Shown: one piece after another, positions 9,711 to 22,402 of the stretch
Position numbering within the stretch: the stretch's first letter is position 1
Layout: each line of letters starts with the position of its first letter
DNA from: Rhabditophanes sp. KR3021
Taxonomy: Eukaryota > Nematoda > Chromadorea > Rhabditida > Alloionematidae
Length of the DNA: 64,000 nt
Direction of reading: 5' to 3'
Assembly: GCA_963281155.1 (NCBI GenBank)
Contig: CAUJLY010000004.1
Location: 2,914,001-2,978,000 of the forward strand
Notes under the pieces: generated by a model
Databases searched by the model: none
What the model was told of the DNA's origin: nothing
What the model saw: the letters and a program-made list of their open reading frames with translations, nothing else
Translations under genes and position numbers: made by a program

Positions 9711-12700
9711 CTATTGATCATTTGTTAATTGTATGAAGTCTTCTTCATTTTGTGTACAATATTTTTGACAAGTGCAGTAATAAATTAATAGAAGAGACAA
9801 GGCTTGTATCTTTAGGCCATACCCATTCATTTCTTTTTGAAGGTTTCCGGTTTCCTCCTCCATATTTTCTTTATTCTCTTTGTATCTCTTGGAAGCTTTA
9901 TTGTTCTTGGCCTCAACATCGTCTATACACTCCTGAAGAATGTTAATTTTCTCATCACATGCAATTTTGCGTCCATCCATATCTTCTATATGATCGAGGC
10001 AAATCTTGGCTTCTTCACGGACCGCATTGATCACTTCCTCGCTGTATGAATTGAGAGGTTCGATTTTGATCTTCCTTACACTTAATGAACACTCCAATTT
10101 ATTCAATTCCTCAGGGATGATATCTTCCAAACAAACCATGTCAGCCATGTCAACTAAGTTCTCAACACCAATAACACTCTTTCTGTTGTTTTTTGATTCA
10201 GTGTAAGCTTTCCCAATAAACTTAATTCCATCAGATAGTTTTTGCCTTATTTTGCGTCTTTTTAGGTTTTTCGGGCTTTCAAGAGCTTCCGTCACTCCGA
10301 CCGGTTCTTCATTTGTGGCAAGTACTCCCTCTTCGGCATTTTGGAGCAATGGTGGTGCCTTATGTGGATTGCATTCGAATTCTATACCGGCTTTTTCAAT
10401 ACATCTTCTAGAATGGGCAATAATATTGCAAGTGCTACATTTATTCAAACCAGTAAACCAATGCTTTCGTTTACACACTTCACAAAATAGACCTTGGCTT
10501 GACTTTCCTGTGATACTAGTCCAATGATGAATGAAAATTAAATTTTGATGTTCTTGCATCCCTTCAACACATCTAATTTCGTGTTTCGTTTGATGGTCTG
10601 CATTTATCATTTCACTTTTAACTAAATCGACAGGTAGTCCGTTTTCATGGTGTTTGAAGGCAAGTTTGATATCTCCAAAGCACAATCTTCTATCGAATCC
10701 GATCTTATTTGAAATATCGAAATCATTTGTAAATTGCAAATTAGATTTTCCCGTGGGCCGTAAATCAAATACTTCCTTATAAGATTTGGACATTGTCAAA
10801 TTGCAATCGTCGATGATTTGAGGGATGTAAATACTTGTCTAAACAACGTAAAATAAGAATAACTAAATATGAAACATACGTAACCCATAAGCACTTTATC
10901 ACTTTCATTTTGGATACCAGAATGTGGTTGAATCTTAGCGTAAACTAAGACATTCAGATACTTTGTCTGATCTTTTTCCAATTCAAATGAGAAGTCTTGA
11001 TTCCATTTAACTTTAGACTTCAAAGGCAGGTTTGTTGTACTTTGAGTCAGCAAATAGCGTGTTTCACCAGTTGACGGGTTACTGCCAACTTTAACGTCTT
11101 TTCCAATATCCACAAATTCAGATGGGTCAAATAAAGAATTAACATCAAAAGTAGGTGTCTTTTCTTGTCTTACTTTTTCACACTCTTCTGCAATCAAGGG
11201 CGTCTCTTTGATCACCTTGTTATTGCCACTGCTGCTTCTTTTCAAAATTCCATTCAATTTATGCTTGCCGGTTGTTAGCTTAGAAGCAACCTTTTGGTAT
11301 TTTGTTGCAATCTTAATCCTTTTCGTAGTTTCTTTTGGTCTTGTGACAACATCGTTTTCGTCACAAACACTCTCCGATGTGCTGCTCGGTAAAGAATCCT
11401 CCTGTGAGTTTATAGAATTCAAATCTTCACTCCTCATACTATCTTTGTCCCTGTCATCCGTTTTCTCTTTTTTGTCGAGTAAGTCTTCGCAACTATTCCA
11501 CCGCTTTTCACTACCCTTCCCATTTTTAATGTTATCAATACAAGAGATCGGTCTAGTCATTTTGACAGAATCTGCTTTCTTCAAAGTATGCGTGTCTTGA
11601 ATAGGCGAATTGAGCACTTCCTCGGCATCTTCAAATGGCACATCTACACTTTCATTGTCTCTTTCAACCAAAATTGCAAGCTCCCCTTTAGTGAATGTAA
11701 GCAATTTAAGAGCATGATTCTCGTTGTTGATATTTATATTGTTGACAGATATGAGAATGTCATTCTTTTTGAATCCACAAAGATGACCGCAGGAACCTTC
11801 TACGACGTTCCCAATTTTAACCTTTCTCAAGCCAAAGTTGTCGAAGCATTTGCTGAATACTAATCCCAACTCCTCCTTTGCATCATTCCTTGACAATTTG
11901 ATGCGCACAGTAGAAGAATGATTGGCTTTGGAAGCAACATTGGCAAATGGTTTTGTGTCAAGGTAAATGGATACGCAAATATTGGCATTGTCGTGGATCA
12001 TTTTACCAGGTAAACGAGAGCCTTGGATGACGGTAACTTGAAGAGCGCCCTCAATTTTGACATGCTTGTAGGTGTGAGGAGAAGGAGTTGGTTTCATGAG
12101 AGGGTTCGGGAAAAATGGGTGATACTTGACTTTGTAATTGGGCCATACTTGTGTTCGTTGAATGATCCCCCTAAATTGTTTCTCCACAACTTGGCTGAAG
12201 TAGTGTGCTGCAATTCCACCAAATTTGGTTTCAAACTGCAGATCGAGAGTGGGAGTTTTGGTGAAGCAAAAAGCCCAGTGAGGGTACGGAAGTCTTGACA
12301 TAATTATCTTTGCAGTCCCTTCTAATTTAGCAACTTTCACTCCAATCGACGTTTCTCCCAAGAAAGTGGTGGCAAAGATAGATGTTTCGAAGTCACCACA
12401 ATAAGTCAAGTCCAGTAAGAGCGTTAATGATTCTATTGAGTTATCCATCTCACAAATTTTAACTTCCTCCACGGAGATATTGGTGATGACTGGAAATTTG
12501 GTTCCAACCGAAAGATCCTTAACTTGGAGATGATGTACAACGTAGTGAGCAGCAGCCGTTCTTGATGAAAAATCATTCAGTTCAAGCTGAAAACGTTTAT
12601 GCAGCCACCTACGAAATGCTCTAGTGTCTTTGTGTTCTTGAAATAAAAAGCGCAGTAGGAGGGAAAGTGAAAGACTTGATTCCTTTTCTGATGGTTTTCC

Positions 12701-12904
12701 TCCTTCATCCAACTTTAGAAAACGTCTCAATTCCTAGAAATGTTGTAATTAAAAATTGTTGTTTAAACCTACATCGGGTATGGTGAATGTTTCTGTTTCA
12801 TTTAATTGCGATGGTTTGGCGGATGATTGGATGTAGATAATAAATATTATTCCCCCAGCCAACAAACTGATTCCGCAAGCAAAGCCGATAACAAACTGCA
12901 TCAT
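9711..12904 (-). CDS. PDZD8-like ER lipid-transfer/tether protein
   Basis: Exons 12904-12773, 12733-10880 and 10838-9711 join in phase to give 1037 residues (human PDZD8 is about 1150). The protein should sit in the ER membrane and move lipids at contact sites. Domains in order: N-terminal membrane anchor (about residues 3-24), SMP domain (about 95-250), a C2-like strand region, a PDZ domain (about 320-405, E-L-G-L-V-F), a Ser-rich linker, a second C2-like region (about 570-680), a C1-type zinc-finger (His766 to Cys818, with C-x2-C pairs), and a C-terminal coiled coil (about 935-1005). This order matches PDZD8. Both introns are about 40 nt. ATG-ATG start chosen because it precedes the membrane segment. 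Confidence 0.93.
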
Positions 12905-13413
12905 AGCTGTGCTATTACTTCATACAAACAATAAACTAAAAAGATAAGTTTAAAAAGTTAATTATATTAAGACTTATGACACGATAAACTAGATGACATA
13001 ATTGTATCAATCATCAACAAAAATAACAAATTATTAAATAACATTACAAATCAACGATTCGATGAGTAAAATTGTAATTTAAAGTCAATGTGAAAGAGTG
13101 TTAAATAAAATTGATGAAGGTCAATAACTTTAAATGTTATTTTGAGACAAGGATGGATATTAAAAAGCTTATCACTTTGCCATTAAAACAACTGTCTATG
13201 GATGACATTTGAGAGAAAGTATGTATTGGTCACAAAATATTTTGTAAAAGAATCATTCATTCTATAGGGAACGAAGTGTTGGAGTATTGTGTACTTGGTA
13301 ATTGTTTACACTTTTGAATATAATATTATACAAATCACTCATTTCAAATGTCACTTACGTGTTTCTCTGCCTTTAGTTCAACGTATACTTATTAATCTCT
13401 GATTTACTTATAG
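12905..13413. other. Divergent promoter region between PDZD8 and ArfGAP
   Basis: AT-rich sequence between two divergently transcribed genes. A short open stretch begins with an ATG at 13153 but stops after 19 codons. The 5' end of the ArfGAP gene must lie here: an ATG at 13348 followed by a GT at 13359 would splice in frame to 13414, but the donor is weak. Confidence 0.4.
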
Positions 13414-14846
13414 AAATGTCATTTGTAGACCAACTTGTGATCAATTAGAGCAGGTTCTGACCAAGTTAAAAAGTGAAACCTGTAATAAAACGTGTTTTGA
13501 TTGTTTGGCTCGCAACCCAACTTGGGTTTCGTTGTCTTATGGCATTTTTATTTGCCTGGACTGTTCTTCTATCCACAGAAATCTTGGCGTTCATGTAAGT
13601 TTGGTCAAATCGACTACTTTGGATGTGAATTGGACGTGGCTTCAGCTAAGAAGAATGCAAGTCGGTGGTAACGGAAAAGCCAGGACATTCTTCGAAAAAA
13701 ATGGCCTGAATGACAAGAAAGCCAAGGAGAAATATGAAATGCGCAGTCTGGTGTACGGGGAGCAATTGTCTAAATTAGCTACAAAAGCTAATGAAGCAGC
13801 CAAAGGTAAACTGTTTTTGGAAGACAATCAATTCCACATTACCACTGAAGAAGATGATTTTTTTGATATTCAGTTTAACCAATCTACCCAATCCACTTCA
13901 ATAGGTGTTAAGGTACCAAAATTAATTAAGCCTCATGTTGGAAGACAATCAGGAACACTGTCTAATGAAATTGATGTCGTAAAGTTGACTCAAAATAAAA
14001 CAGCTTTTATGAGTAGTCAAAATGCAGTGAGGAAAGTAGGTTTGGGAAAGAAAAAGGGGGGTGCGATTAAAGTTGAGGGAAGTTTTGCTCAAATTGAGAT
14101 GCAGGCTGTCAATTCACAAGAGAAGAATCACGAAGAGGGAAATGAACAAATGGAAGGTAAAGAGGGCAAAAAGGTTCCAGGCAGATTTATGCTGCACGAA
14201 ATTGAAGAAAACAAGAAGACATTCCAAAAGAATGTGGAGAATGCTTCTGGGCATAAATGTGGAATAGTTGATAGACTTGGGATTGGCGGCGTGCAAACCA
14301 GTAAAGTATCTCATTCCATTTCAGCTACTATTAGATCTGCCAGAGACAATCAAGCAAAGTGTGTAAAGTATAAGGCAGATGCAAATACGAGTGGTGAATT
14401 GGTTTCTCTCCCTTCATTTACTTCTTTCACATATCTTAATGCTATTCAAGGAGACGACGTAAAGTGGGAAAATGTAAGAGATAAACTCGAAAAGCTTAGT
14501 CCCAAAATGCACGAGGAATCAAATGAGGCAGTCAAGAAATTCGGGAATGTCAAATCTATTTCGTCTGATGCTTACTTTGAAACAAATTCAGACGACCCTC
14601 AAATGTGTGTCAATTTACATCGTTTTGAAGGAGCAACTAGCTTGAGTAGCAACGAGTATTTCGGTCGAGAGCAATCTTCACCAAGTCAAAAACATCTTCC
14701 CAAATTGGGAGATATCAAAGATAGTGTACGCCAAGGAGCTTCAAGAATCGCCGGAAAGATTTCATCCATTGGTGGAAATATTTCTAACTACTTAAATGTA
14801 AGATTGCTAATAATTACTGATTTTTATAACTTTTTAGAATAAATGA
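13414..14846 (+). CDS. ArfGAP2/3-type ARF GTPase-activating protein
   Basis: Stimulates GTP hydrolysis on ARF1 during COPI coat cycling at the Golgi. The zinc finger fits C-x2-C-x16-C-x2-C exactly (C-F-D-C ... C-L-D-C), followed by the arginine-finger segment H-R-N-L-G-V-H and the M-Q-V-G-G-N motif. The C-terminal half is hydrophilic and carries repeated S-S-D/N-x-Y-F motifs, typical of ArfGAP2/3. Exons 13414-14797 and 14838-14846 flank a 40-nt intron; the product ends Y-L-N-N-K. About 463 residues are read. The first coding exon is uncertain: one possibility is a tiny exon 13348-13358. AATAAA follows at about 14926. Confidence 0.93.
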
Positions 14847-15043
14847 ATCTATAACCTTTAAAATAAGTGGACTATTTAAGGAGAATCAAAGTATCATACT
14901 ACAAATATGTATAAATTAAATGAATATAAATAAATATATAATAATTTATAGAAATTTGCATTTGTTAGAACGTGTTCGAATATTGTTATAAGACAAATTA
15001 TTGTGTGTTTTGTTTCATTGGTTTCGTTTGATTAATTTTTAAG

Positions 15044-16087
15044 ATGTTTCGTCCAATCAAACATTGTGGAAGAGCCTATCTCACCTATACGTATGTTCAA
15101 ATTTGTTTTAAGTAGTAATATTTGATTTTTAGAAGTGACTTGACATCCGAACACTTTATGAAGAAGCCATTCTAGCAATATGAAGGAAAGAAGCGACTTA
15201 CTGGATGCTTTACACAAAATGAGTTCCAAAACACACACTGTTTCCTTAATATTGGTGGTAAAGAATTGAGGGCCGCTGGATCAAAAGCAAGTTGTTCCTT
15301 CGAAGCACTCACAAGTACTTGCCAAATATTCGCATGCGACTGCTAATCAAATCAATGGAGCGATTGAGAATGCATTAGCCGTCAGAGAATCATGGGCTCA
15401 GAAGGCATTGAAAGAAGAGCAGAGATCTTTGTACGTGCTGCTGATCTTGCCGCTGGAAAGTACCGGATGGAACTAAATGCTTGGACAGGGCAAGACAATT
15501 ATTGAGGTAGAAATGGATGCGGCTTGTGAATTGATTGACTTTTTGCGCTTCAATTCTTACTTCGCCTTAGGATTAGAAAAGTATGAGCCACTCAGTACAG
15601 AAACCAGCACCAACAAAATGATTCACGTTCAATGGAAGGATTTGTTGCCTCGATTGCCCCATTCAATTTTACCGGTGCTTCTGTCCTAGCTGGCAATGTT
15701 GTACTTTTGAAGCCATCCGATACTGCTATCATGAGTAACTCAATTATCGTGAAAATGTTTGAAGAGCTGGCCTACCAAAAGGTGTAATTTCATTTCTACC
15801 CCCGATGGACCCACATCTGGAAATGCAGTTACTAATAGTAAGCATCTTTCTGCCATCAATTTTACTGGTTCGTCCCAACTTTTGTTCATTTATGGAAGAG
15901 AGTGGCGGACCAACTTGCACAAGGCAAATATGTTACCTTGCCACAGTTGGTTGGAGAATGTGGAGGCAACAATTTTCACCTTCTTCATCCCTCAGCTGAT
16001 TTGGATTGTGTGGTGAATGAAAACAACCCGTGTTCCTTTGACTTGTTGGAAGACATTAAGCATTTGAACATCATTCATTTCGTTTAG
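15044..16087 (+). pseudogene. Delta-1-pyrroline-5-carboxylate dehydrogenase (ALDH4A1) pseudogene
   Basis: The sequence follows the N-terminal half of mitochondrial P5C dehydrogenase, which oxidises the proline breakdown product to glutamate. Readable pieces in order are an N-terminal leader from ATG 15044, D-L-L-D-A-L-H-K-M, R-A-A-D-L-A-A-G, G-Q-G-K-T-I-I-E-V-E-M-D-A-A, P-F-N-F-T-G, N-V-V-L-L-K-P-S-D-T-A, I-N-F-T-G-S and G-E-C-G-G-N-N-F-H. They fall in different frames and are split by several frameshifts and stops. One GT-AG intron-like segment (about 15090-15133) remains, so this is not a simple processed copy. The second half, including the catalytic cysteine, is missing after about 16087. 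Confidence 0.9.
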
Positions 16088-16303
16088 TTATCTAAATGTG
16101 TGAAGTCATAATACAAATAGCATAGTTTAAAGCTTAGTTTATGTTTGTCTTTCATAAACTTTCAACTTTGATCAAAGTTCTTTTTTGAGAGTTTAATCGC
16201 CGCGCCTCGCAACAACTAATTGATTTTTGGCAAATTAGGATGATTAAGTGGGTGTCATAGGTATTAGTTTTGGTTAGTTAAATTTTTCAATAAGCCGCTG
16301 ATT

Positions 16304-17884
16304 ATGGAAAGAAACATTCCTATGTTACATAGATTCAATGTTTTAACGGACTGGAAGTCAATTTATATCAGTTATGTGTTATTGTTTCTGGATGGGGTGC
16401 AAGTTACAATCTACTACACCTCCTTATGGACGTACCTTCAATTTCTTGACCATACGTCAGATATCAATATGCTTGGCGTTATAATAGCGTCGTTAAGCGT
16501 TGGGCAAGGAATTGCTTCCCCTATTTTTGGTTGGTGGTGTCAGAAATCAAAATTAATCAAACTTCCTACAATTGTTGGGTCTCTTTTTATTATGGTTGGA
16601 AACTTATTGTATGCCGTGCTACCTAACTGTAGTTTGGGAAGTGTTTTTACAATGTTCTTAGTAAGCAGAGTTCTGGTTGGAATTGGAGCTGCAAGTTCAG
16701 GAATTTTGAGAGCCTACATTGCTACGGCTTGTGTCCCTGAAGACAGAAGGAAAGTTGTTTCCTTATCAATTGCTATGAATGTTGGAGGCATTACACTCGG
16801 TAAGTTTACTTATTTAATCTCATGACTTTTAAGTGTTCAAAAAAGTTGTTGTTCAATGTTAATTTTTTAAATATCTTCCAGGTCCACTGATCCAAACTTG
16901 TTTTGCAGGACTAGGTGTTTCGCATAACAAAATTGGGTTTTTGACAGTTAATATGTTCACGGTACCGGCCATCATGCAAGTAGCCATGTATTTCTTTGGG
17001 ATGATTTACTTCTGGCTGAACTTCAAACCAGTGTTTATTGGAATCGAAGAGGATCAAGAGGATGATCAATCCATTGAAGAGCAGTGTATTGAAGATGGGC
17101 AATATATTCTACCTTGTTATGACAGGACTGCAGTTGTGGTTTGTAACTTTATAAATTTTGTTCAATCATCAATTGGGACAAATTTGGAAGCATTGGCGAC
17201 TGTGTTGGTTATTTCAATGTATAATTGGAACGATCAACAGGCTATTTTATACAATGGTCTACTAATTGCAGCATCAGCTTTTATCGGTGTCAAAAATTAT
17301 TTTTTACAAGCTTATTCGTTTGTCAAGTTGATGTGAGCTATTATTTCAATATTATATTTTTATCGCCTTTTAGAGATCAGAGAAAACTTCTTTTATTTGG
17401 ACTAACAGTATTTGTTGCCTTTCATTTTATGAACTACCCATTCCCATTTTATGGTGAGACTCTTGACTACATTCCTGGTAATGGGTCTATTGAAGATACA
17501 ACAATCACTGGCGGTTGCTCAAGAAAGTTTGAATGGTGTGAAAGTACAACTCGCGTTCCAGTATATATTTACATTTTCTCGATGATTTTTTGCCTTGGCT
17601 ACGGATTTCCCTTCACGTTCAACCCAAATTCAACTCTTTTTTCGGACGTAATAGGACCACGCCGACAAAATGCAATGATGGGTATATTTGAGGGTGTTGG
17701 AGCATTTGCAAGAGTTATTGGACCACTAATTGGTGGTTTTTTGTTTAATATGTCAGGCCCAAAATATACAATGATCTTTCAGACATCATTACTCTTAATG
17801 GCCGTTTTATTGCTTCTGATATTTTGGAAGCGCTTGGTACCATTGAAGATAACCATTCTATCATATACTCCGCATTTCAAATAA
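16304..17884 (+). CDS. MFSD8/CLN7-like lysosomal major facilitator protein
   Basis: Exons 16304-16799, 16882-17332 and 17374-17884 join in phase to 485 residues (human MFSD8 is 518). The protein is hydrophobic throughout with about 12 membrane segments. The N-terminus D-W-K-S-I-Y-I-S-Y and the following transmembrane helices fit the MFSD8 family, whose members sit in lysosomal membranes and have been linked to chloride/anion transport. An acidic cytoplasmic loop (E-E-D-Q-E-D-D-Q-S) separates the two halves, as in this family. Introns are 82 and 41 nt. The substrate cannot be read from sequence. AATAAA lies near 17930. Confidence 0.88.
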
Positions 17885-18406
17885 TCAGTGTATGTAATTG
17901 TTATTCTTTAAATTGTTATAAATTATTCAAATAAATATAAGTAATGAAACATCTGTTAAACGAATTTTCAATTTACAATATGTAAAACGTTATGCATAGA
18001 TTTGATCACCATTTGATTATGTAATGTACTTTTTATATTTTTAAGAGTAGCCATAATTTCAGACTGAATTGTCCTATAATATAACGTCATGGAAACAAGC
18101 AAACTTTTCATTTGTATTATCTTCTGCCAATTAAAATTTAATCAAGAAGTATACTGATGTTTACCTAAATGTTGGAATTTAAATTGTATAACTGAGGAAA
18201 TAAAAATACAACCTCAATATTTCAAGATCATTTTCCAAACGTCTAAAAATTATGTATTTAATTCTTTGCCCGTATTTACAAAAAATACTCAGGACAACGG
18301 ACATATCAATTAGCCTTATGCGAAAGGTATTTTTATATTTAATTTGTCATAATTACTTCCCATGCGATTCTTTTCAAATTATTTACGAACTTATTTCGAA
18401 TAATTT
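17885..18406. other. Intergenic
   Basis: AT-rich spacer with the MFSD8 polyadenylation signal. A 60-codon open stretch at 18252 overlaps the next gene in another frame and is probably chance. Confidence 0.5.
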
Positions 18407-19348
18407 ATGTCCAATTTCATTTCGTTTATTTTAACAATGACTATTTCCACCTTTCAATATATTCAAATGGCATATGCTGGACCTTCCATAGTTTTGATGA
18501 TTTTATTTATAATTTTTATGAGTGTCAGTATTTCAAAGGTAGATTATGTCATCTGCAATGAATATTACCCATTTTTATTGCTCAAAGTCAGTGGAGCCTT
18601 AATTTACCAAATAGCAATATTCTTGTTCTCAAAATGTACATCGTATTTCGATGTAACTGATCTATTCACAAATAATGATTTCATTGCTTCCATTGGTTAC
18701 ATGACTACATTTATTGGATATTCTATCATGTTTCAATCAGTCGCTATAACTTCTTTTAATACCTACACAGCAATTTATAAGCCAATGAAATATAAAAGAT
18801 GGTTTTGTTTCCGCATTATTAAAAGGATTATAATTTTGATTATTTTAATTGCAATTGGAATGGGAAGTTTTCTGTTACATTTTCCAGCGCACTATGTTAA
18901 TTTGGACAACGGAAGTTCATTAACTGCTATTTATTATTCAAAATCAGTTAGTTATTATCAATTTTTTTACTCCGTTATATTTTACGGATTGCTAATGATA
19001 ATATCCCTCATTTTCAATTCGATGAGTATTATACGAATGAAACAAATTAGTGGAAATAAGTGGAGTATTAATAAAACTCAAACTATAATGGTTATGCATA
19101 GCAGTTTTTCATTTATGTCTTTACTACTACTTCAAATTTATAGCATTGTTAAAACGATGGCTACATTTTTAAACCTTCCATACTTGACAAATTTAGCAAT
19201 ATACCATTCTATTTGGATATCCGATATGGCATGCTTCGTTGATTTTTATTTATATTTGATTACAAACAGTAGTTTAAGGACAAAATTCATCACATTTTAC
19301 ATTGGAAAAAGAACGAATACCTTGCAAACATCACAGCAAACACGATGA
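18407..19348 (+). CDS. Nematode serpentine (7TM) chemoreceptor-like protein
   Basis: Uninterrupted 313-residue frame from an ATG. Seven hydrophobic segments are visible, with a basic third-helix end (Y-K-P-M-K-Y-K-R-W) where nematode chemoreceptors of the Srg/Srsx type carry their counterpart of the DRY region. The C-tail is short and basic. Such receptors act in sensory neurons, coupling to G proteins. The subfamily and ligand cannot be assigned. A single-exon chemoreceptor is slightly unusual; it may have a further upstream exon that I could not define. Confidence 0.7.
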   Translation: MSNFISFILTMTISTFQYIQMAYAGPSIVLMILFIIFMSVSISKVDYVICNEYYPFLLLKVSGALIYQIAIFLFSKCTSYFDVTDLFTNNDFIASIGYMTTFIGYSIMFQSVAITSFNTYTAIYKPMKYKRWFCFRIIKRIIILIILIAIGMGSFLLHFPAHYVNLDNGSSLTAIYYSKSVSYYQFFYSVIFYGLLMIISLIFNSMSIIRMKQISGNKWSINKTQTIMVMHSSFSFMSLLLLQIYSIVKTMATFLNLPYLTNLAIYHSIWISDMACFVDFYLYLITNSSLRTKFITFYIGKRTNTLQTSQQTR

Positions 19349-19861
19349 TGCACATACATACCATAAATCAATTATTTAGATCAAGTGTTAATCAAATTTT
19401 AAGATTGAAGTCAGTAAAAAAATGACAATAGTTTTTTCATTTTACAATATCTTTTCTTCATGTCTCAAACTCAAATGAAGTTAGTGACTTAGATGTGTCT
19501 TTTAATTTGACACAAGATCCTATCTTAATTTAAAGAGAATGAATCATAAGCAACAATTTTGCCTAAACACAGAAAACAAAATAGCAATTCGCTGTGTCTG
19601 CGCTTGAAATAACATTAACTGGGCCAATGTAGTGTTTGCGGATGCAAGGAGATTCAGCTTGAATATATCCGATGGTTGGAATCGATACTGGAAGGACTCA
19701 AGGACCAAGTGTGTCACACAAGCTACAATAAAAAAATTAAAAAGTATAGGCTCTATTGCATAACAAAATATATATTATTAGAATCACAATTTATATATTA
19801 TATTGTATTTAAAAGGAGTATTTCATTTTGAGTCAACATTTAATTCAAATTAATAGGTGTT
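19349..19861. other. Intergenic, with a possible short minus-strand exon
   Basis: Mostly AT-rich. On the minus strand a good acceptor (T-rich ending TTGTAG, about 19730) is followed by about 58 open codons to about 19550, with higher GC than the surroundings. I do not recognise the peptide and cannot connect it to a gene; it could be an exon relic. Confidence 0.3.
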
Positions 19862-22402
19862 TTAATTATCAGAAACATTTGTTTCCCATTTGACATCAAT
19901 TTCCTTAAAGTTCCATTCATCGGGCATACCAATATGACTAACATTAACAGCTAAATTAAAGGTGCTCCATTTGAATGCTGGAACTTGTCCGTAGGCAGGT
20001 CCACCCCATGCTTTAAAGCTCAATGTTTTGAAATATTCGACGTTTACTCCCTTATAATCTAATGAACCATGATTTTGATTTCCCATGCCTTAAAGATAAA
20101 ATCTATTGTTACAATTAAAAGGTCAATTTAACAAACCGGGTAATGGATACGTTCCAGTAGGGATGTTGAGGTCTCCTCGAGCTGAAATGGCTGCTTCCGC
20201 TGTATATGGTGGATTACATTCACATTTGGAGAACTCATCATGTGTGTAGTCATTGTATCTCATCAATGTAGCCAATGAAGCCAAGTCAGTTACTTTATTA
20301 TGGTCTCTAGCAAAAATCTTACTTCTGGGAGCATCTTTCCATGAATACCTAAAACACTTATAGTTTAATGATAAATATTATTCGAACGAACCAATATCCT
20401 GAGTCTTTAACCTTTTTGTCAAAACCACTATACTTGGAAATCTTCCGGTAGAAAGGCAAGTTATAACTGGCGAAGTATGAATATTTGTTCAAGTACCAAG
20501 TGACATCTCTGTATTCGGTAAAGCCAGGAAGCTGTTCTAAAACATAGAGAAGGCCATGTTTTGGAAGAGGCTTATGTGGGGTGAATTTTGAGTAATCAAC
20601 GACAATCCATTGATTATTATATGTTCCCGAATTGTATCTACTGAATACTTCACACCATTCTCTCCCACTTCTGGCAATTTGATTAGCAACAATCGATCTA
20701 ACCCAGCAGTGAAGTTGTTCCTTAGCAACAGTTTGATTATAAGTTGTGAGATTAAAGACCTAAAAATGCATATAAATGTATTGTCATTTGGATTGATATT
20801 ACGTTGATAGTAGTTTCGATTACGGCAAGTTTACTTGACAATAAAGCAAAATCATCACTTGAGTACAACATTGATGGGTAAGAAGAGAATGAAACAGTTC
20901 TTCCTGGATATAATGCCTTTTCATAGGCAAACTTGTATAACTTTAAAATTCTAGTCATGGTTTGGAATCCACCCATAGTTACTTGAGAAAACAAAAGATC
21001 GGCGTTTCCTGGAGTCACTTTGACAAGTCCTGAACATTTTCCGCCATTATCATTATCATCTTTAGTCTTGTTGAACTTTCTTTCCCTAAAAATGTGCTCA
21101 TATTAGTTGTAATTACACTACTTATTTTTACGATAAAAAAGTTCTTGAATGTTAAATTAAATAATATTAGTAATATATTGTAGAGTTCGAAAAACACTAC
21201 ATTTTAAGCTATTTAAACTTAAATAATTTTGGACCTGTTTTCTTGCAAATTAATATTCTTTTTGATATTTTTAACCTTAAAAATGATTTTTATTACATTT
21301 ATACCTCCAACTAATGCGAGAATGGATATACTATATATTTGCCGTGTAGCTTCATCTTATAGTAATTAGAACGAATAAAATATCAACTATTATGAGTTAC
21401 TTAGATAAATATAAAAAACTAGCTTGTCTCCGACTATCGTCAGACAATTACTTCCAAACACACTTGTTTTTAGAGTAGTTTGAAACTTTCCATTTTCAAT
21501 GTCTTTTGTTAGATAAAAGCGTGTTAAGCCCCATAGTAATTATGATTTAGGTTAATAATAACACTTATTTTTAAAAACAAGCGTAAATGTGCATATATAT
21601 GTACATCGTCATTCGCACAAAATTAAATTAGCGGGAACGTAATATATTCGGTGTTGATATTTCAAAACTTACAAATCGTATAAATCACCATTTAAATTGG
21701 CCATCAAAATTGGATGGTAGCCGAAGAAAAGGTCGACTTTGAATTCAGACTTCTCATATCCCGCAATAACTCCAGCCAATTGGTAATATACTCTTCTAAC
21801 AGCGGTCCAATAGATATCGTCAACAGGTCTAATTTTAATTTCAGATTTAATCCAGTCAGTACTTTCCTTCATGTATGTCTTAAGTCGGTCACAATAATTT
21901 TGGAATCCCTTACAATAGTTGAAAACAGCATTTTCAAGATGATACGAGATCAATTTATGCGAAAGGGTAGATTCTAAATACCCTGCAGCGTAAGCTTGAT
22001 CGTTTCCATCGACAACATCAAAAGTTTCAATTTCAAGATTTGACCACCCTGTTTCATTAATGGTATTCTTGAACTTAGCTACAGCGACTAATAAATCACT
22101 TCCTTCGCATTTGTTTCCATCAACAATTTTGTATGTGGACTTGGCATCTAAACAGGCACTTTTTACTCGGTAAGCTGTGTCTTTTCCAGTTTCATTCAAA
22201 TCGTCTGGAACGATTCTGTTTTCCCAATCGCCATTGATATCAAAATCTACTGGGTCTTGAGCTAATTTTTCAAAAATATTACTAGCTTTTGGATGTCTAG
22301 CATTTGCAAGGACTAAATCAGGATTATAATATGCACATATTTAATTGTTTTAAACTTACGAAAGCACGCTCCAAAAAACAAAATAATGGAGACAGATTTC
22401 AT
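19862..22402 (-). CDS. Phospholipase B-like (PLBD) lysosomal hydrolase
   Basis: Six exons (22402-22360, 22312-21673, 21085-20803, 20759-20392, 20348-20137, 20088-19862) join in phase to 590 residues, the usual length for this N-terminal-nucleophile family. A signal peptide (M-K-S-V-S-I-I-L-F-F-G-A-C-F) starts the protein. The G-G-K-C-S-G-L segment gives the cysteine expected to become the nucleophile after self-cleavage, and N-S-G-T-Y-N-N-Q-W is the family hallmark. Several N-x-S/T sites fit a lysosomal or secreted glycoprotein. The natural substrate of the family is debated (lipid or amide). The 587-nt intron 3 lacks visible genes. Confidence 0.95.

Noticed and set aside
11208..12298. Several plus-strand frames of 90-130 codons
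   Set aside because: They lie opposite the PDZD8 coding exon and are hydrophobic shadows of it.
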